A stretch of DNA of 64,000 nt from Prosthecodimorpha staleyi (GTDB taxonomy: Bacteria; Pseudomonadota; Alphaproteobacteria; Rhizobiales; Ancalomicrobiaceae), in contig NZ_JAHHZF010000015.1 in assembly GCF_018729455.1 (NCBI RefSeq), positions 62,001-126,000 of the forward strand, given 5' to 3'. The translations under genes and the position numbers were made by a program. Positions within the stretch are counted from its first letter, which is position 1. Every line of letters starts with the position of its first letter. Below are positions 63,235 through 64,000 of this stretch, one piece after another. The notes beneath the pieces are model-generated. The model had not been told where the DNA came from. It was given only the letters and a program-made list of their open reading frames with translations, and searched no databases.

Positions 63235-64000
63235 TCACATGTCCTGGCCGAGATGCTTGGCCACGGTGAACACGTCCTTGTCGCCGCGGCCGCACATGTT
63301 CATCAGGATGATCTGGTCCTTGGCCATGGTCGGGGCGAGCTTGATGACATGGGCGAGCGCATGGCTCGGCTCCAGGGCCGGGATGATGCCCTCCAGGCGG
63401 GTGCAGACCTGGAAGGCGTCAAGCGCCTCGCGGTCGGTCGCCGGCACGTAGGAGACGCGGCCGGTGTCCTTGAGCCAGGAATGTTCCGGCCCGACGCCCG
63501 GATAGTCCAGGCCGGCGGAGATCGAATGGCCTTCGAGGATCTGGCCGTCGCCGTCCTGCAGCAGATAGGTGCGGTTGCCGTGCAGCACGCCCGGCCGGCC
63601 GCCCGCCATGGAAGCGGCATGGCCGTTCGGCACGTCGAGCCCGTGGCCGCCGGCCTCGACGCCGAAGATCTGCACGTCGCGGTCGTCCAGGAACGGATGG
63701 AACAGGCCGATCGCGTTGGAGCCGCCGCCGATCGCCGCCACCAGCGCGTCGGGCAGGCGTCCCTCGGCCTCCAGCATCTGCGCCTTGGCCTCGGTGCCAA
63801 TCACCGACTGGAAGTCGCGCACCATGGCCGGATAGGGATGCGGGCCGGCCGCGGTGCCGATGATGTAGTAGGTGTCCTCGACATTGGTGACCCAGTCGCG
63901 CAGGGCCTCGTTCATGGCGTCCTTCAGGGTGCCGGCGCCGGAGGTGACCGGATTGACGGTGGCGCCGAGCAGCTTCATGCGGAAGACGTTCGGCTTCTGC
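63235..64000 (-). CDS. trpB: tryptophan synthase beta chain, 5' end outside the window
   Basis: The last 255 codons or so of TrpB, the PLP subunit that joins indole and serine. The visible part starts at [13 protein letters not shown] and includes [14 protein letters not shown], the phosphate-binding [30 protein letters not shown] (in part) and NMCGRGDKD. The PLP lysine lies upstream of the window edge. The frame is open to the end of the sequence, so this is truncation by the window, not a broken gene. trpA follows on the same strand. Confidence 0.96.
   Translation of the reverse strand, partial: QKPNVFRMKLLGATVNPVTSGAGTLKDAMNEALRDWVTNVEDTYYIIGTAAGPHPYPAMVRDFQSVIGTEAKAQMLEAEGRLPDALVAAIGGGSNAIGLFHPFLDDRDVQIFGVEAGGHGLDVPNGHAASMAGGRPGVLHGNRTYLLQDGDGQILEGHSISAGLDYPGVGPEHSWLKDTGRVSYVPATDREALDAFQVCTRLEGIIPALEPSHALAHVIKLAPTMAKDQIILMNMCGRGDKDVFTVAKHLGQDM

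Overview
The window is chromosomal DNA of a GC-rich alphaproteobacterium, most likely of the order Hyphomicrobiales (Rhizobiales). The evidence is the PhyR/NepR/EcfG general stress response, which is confined to Alphaproteobacteria; the divergent ubiB-ubiE / mutM-enoyl-CoA hydratase-rpsT-dnaA block; trpB-trpA-accD-folC at the right end; and an AccD without zinc-finger cysteines. The genus cannot be fixed from the sequence. Coding density is high, and nearly every real gene has long antisense or frame-shifted open frames that are only GC-bias shadows.

Layout. 0.1-4.4 kb: aldehyde dehydrogenase, small GNAT, nicotinate phosphoribosyltransferase, DUF3830 protein. 4.4-7.1 kb: a protein-kinase gene preceded by a type III secretion-type chaperone gene, a likely chaperone/effector pair with no secretion apparatus nearby. 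7.3-11.3 kb: phosphate acetyltransferase, tRNA-Gly(GCC), and a MocR regulator divergent from an EamA transporter with a clear operator between them. 11.3-20.2 kb: ketopantoate reductase-like gene, a divergent SucCD-like CoA ligase pair, a secreted protein, LysE exporter, SDR dehydrogenase and a tctCBA tripartite tricarboxylate transporter. 20.6-28.8 kb: an aromatic acid-CoA ligase behind a 22-bp palindrome, gyrB, a HisKA_2-type sensor kinase, a DUF4202 protein and cobD.

28.8-33.1 kb is a general stress response island: two PhyR-type anti-anti-sigma regulators, three NepR-type anti-sigma factors, one EcfG sigma factor, a 24-residue membrane peptide and a small exported protein. Five sites match the EcfG promoter pattern GGAAC-N16/17-CGTT, one in front of each of five transcription units, so the circuit appears to feed on itself and on two tiny genes of unknown role.

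33.2-50 kb: transglutaminase-like protein, a YhaO/YhaN-type nuclease/ATPase pair, aldo/keto reductase, a three-domain phospholipid-repair protein (MFS-PlsC-acyl-ACP synthetase), an isolated hutF with a HutC-type operator, a two-domain protease-inhibitor-like protein, ubiB, ubiE and mutM. 50-56 kb: enoyl-CoA hydratase, rpsT, a rhodanese-like gene with a long structured leader inserted before dnaA, then dnaA, dapB and gpmA. 56-59.7 kb: a cytochrome bd operon (DUF2946-like, CydP-like, CydA, CydB, CydX) behind an FNR/FixK-type promoter. 59.8-64 kb: folC, accD, trpA and the 3' part of trpB, all on the minus strand.

Coordinates of starts were chosen from Shine-Dalgarno placement and family N-termini; where the longest frame began earlier this is stated.
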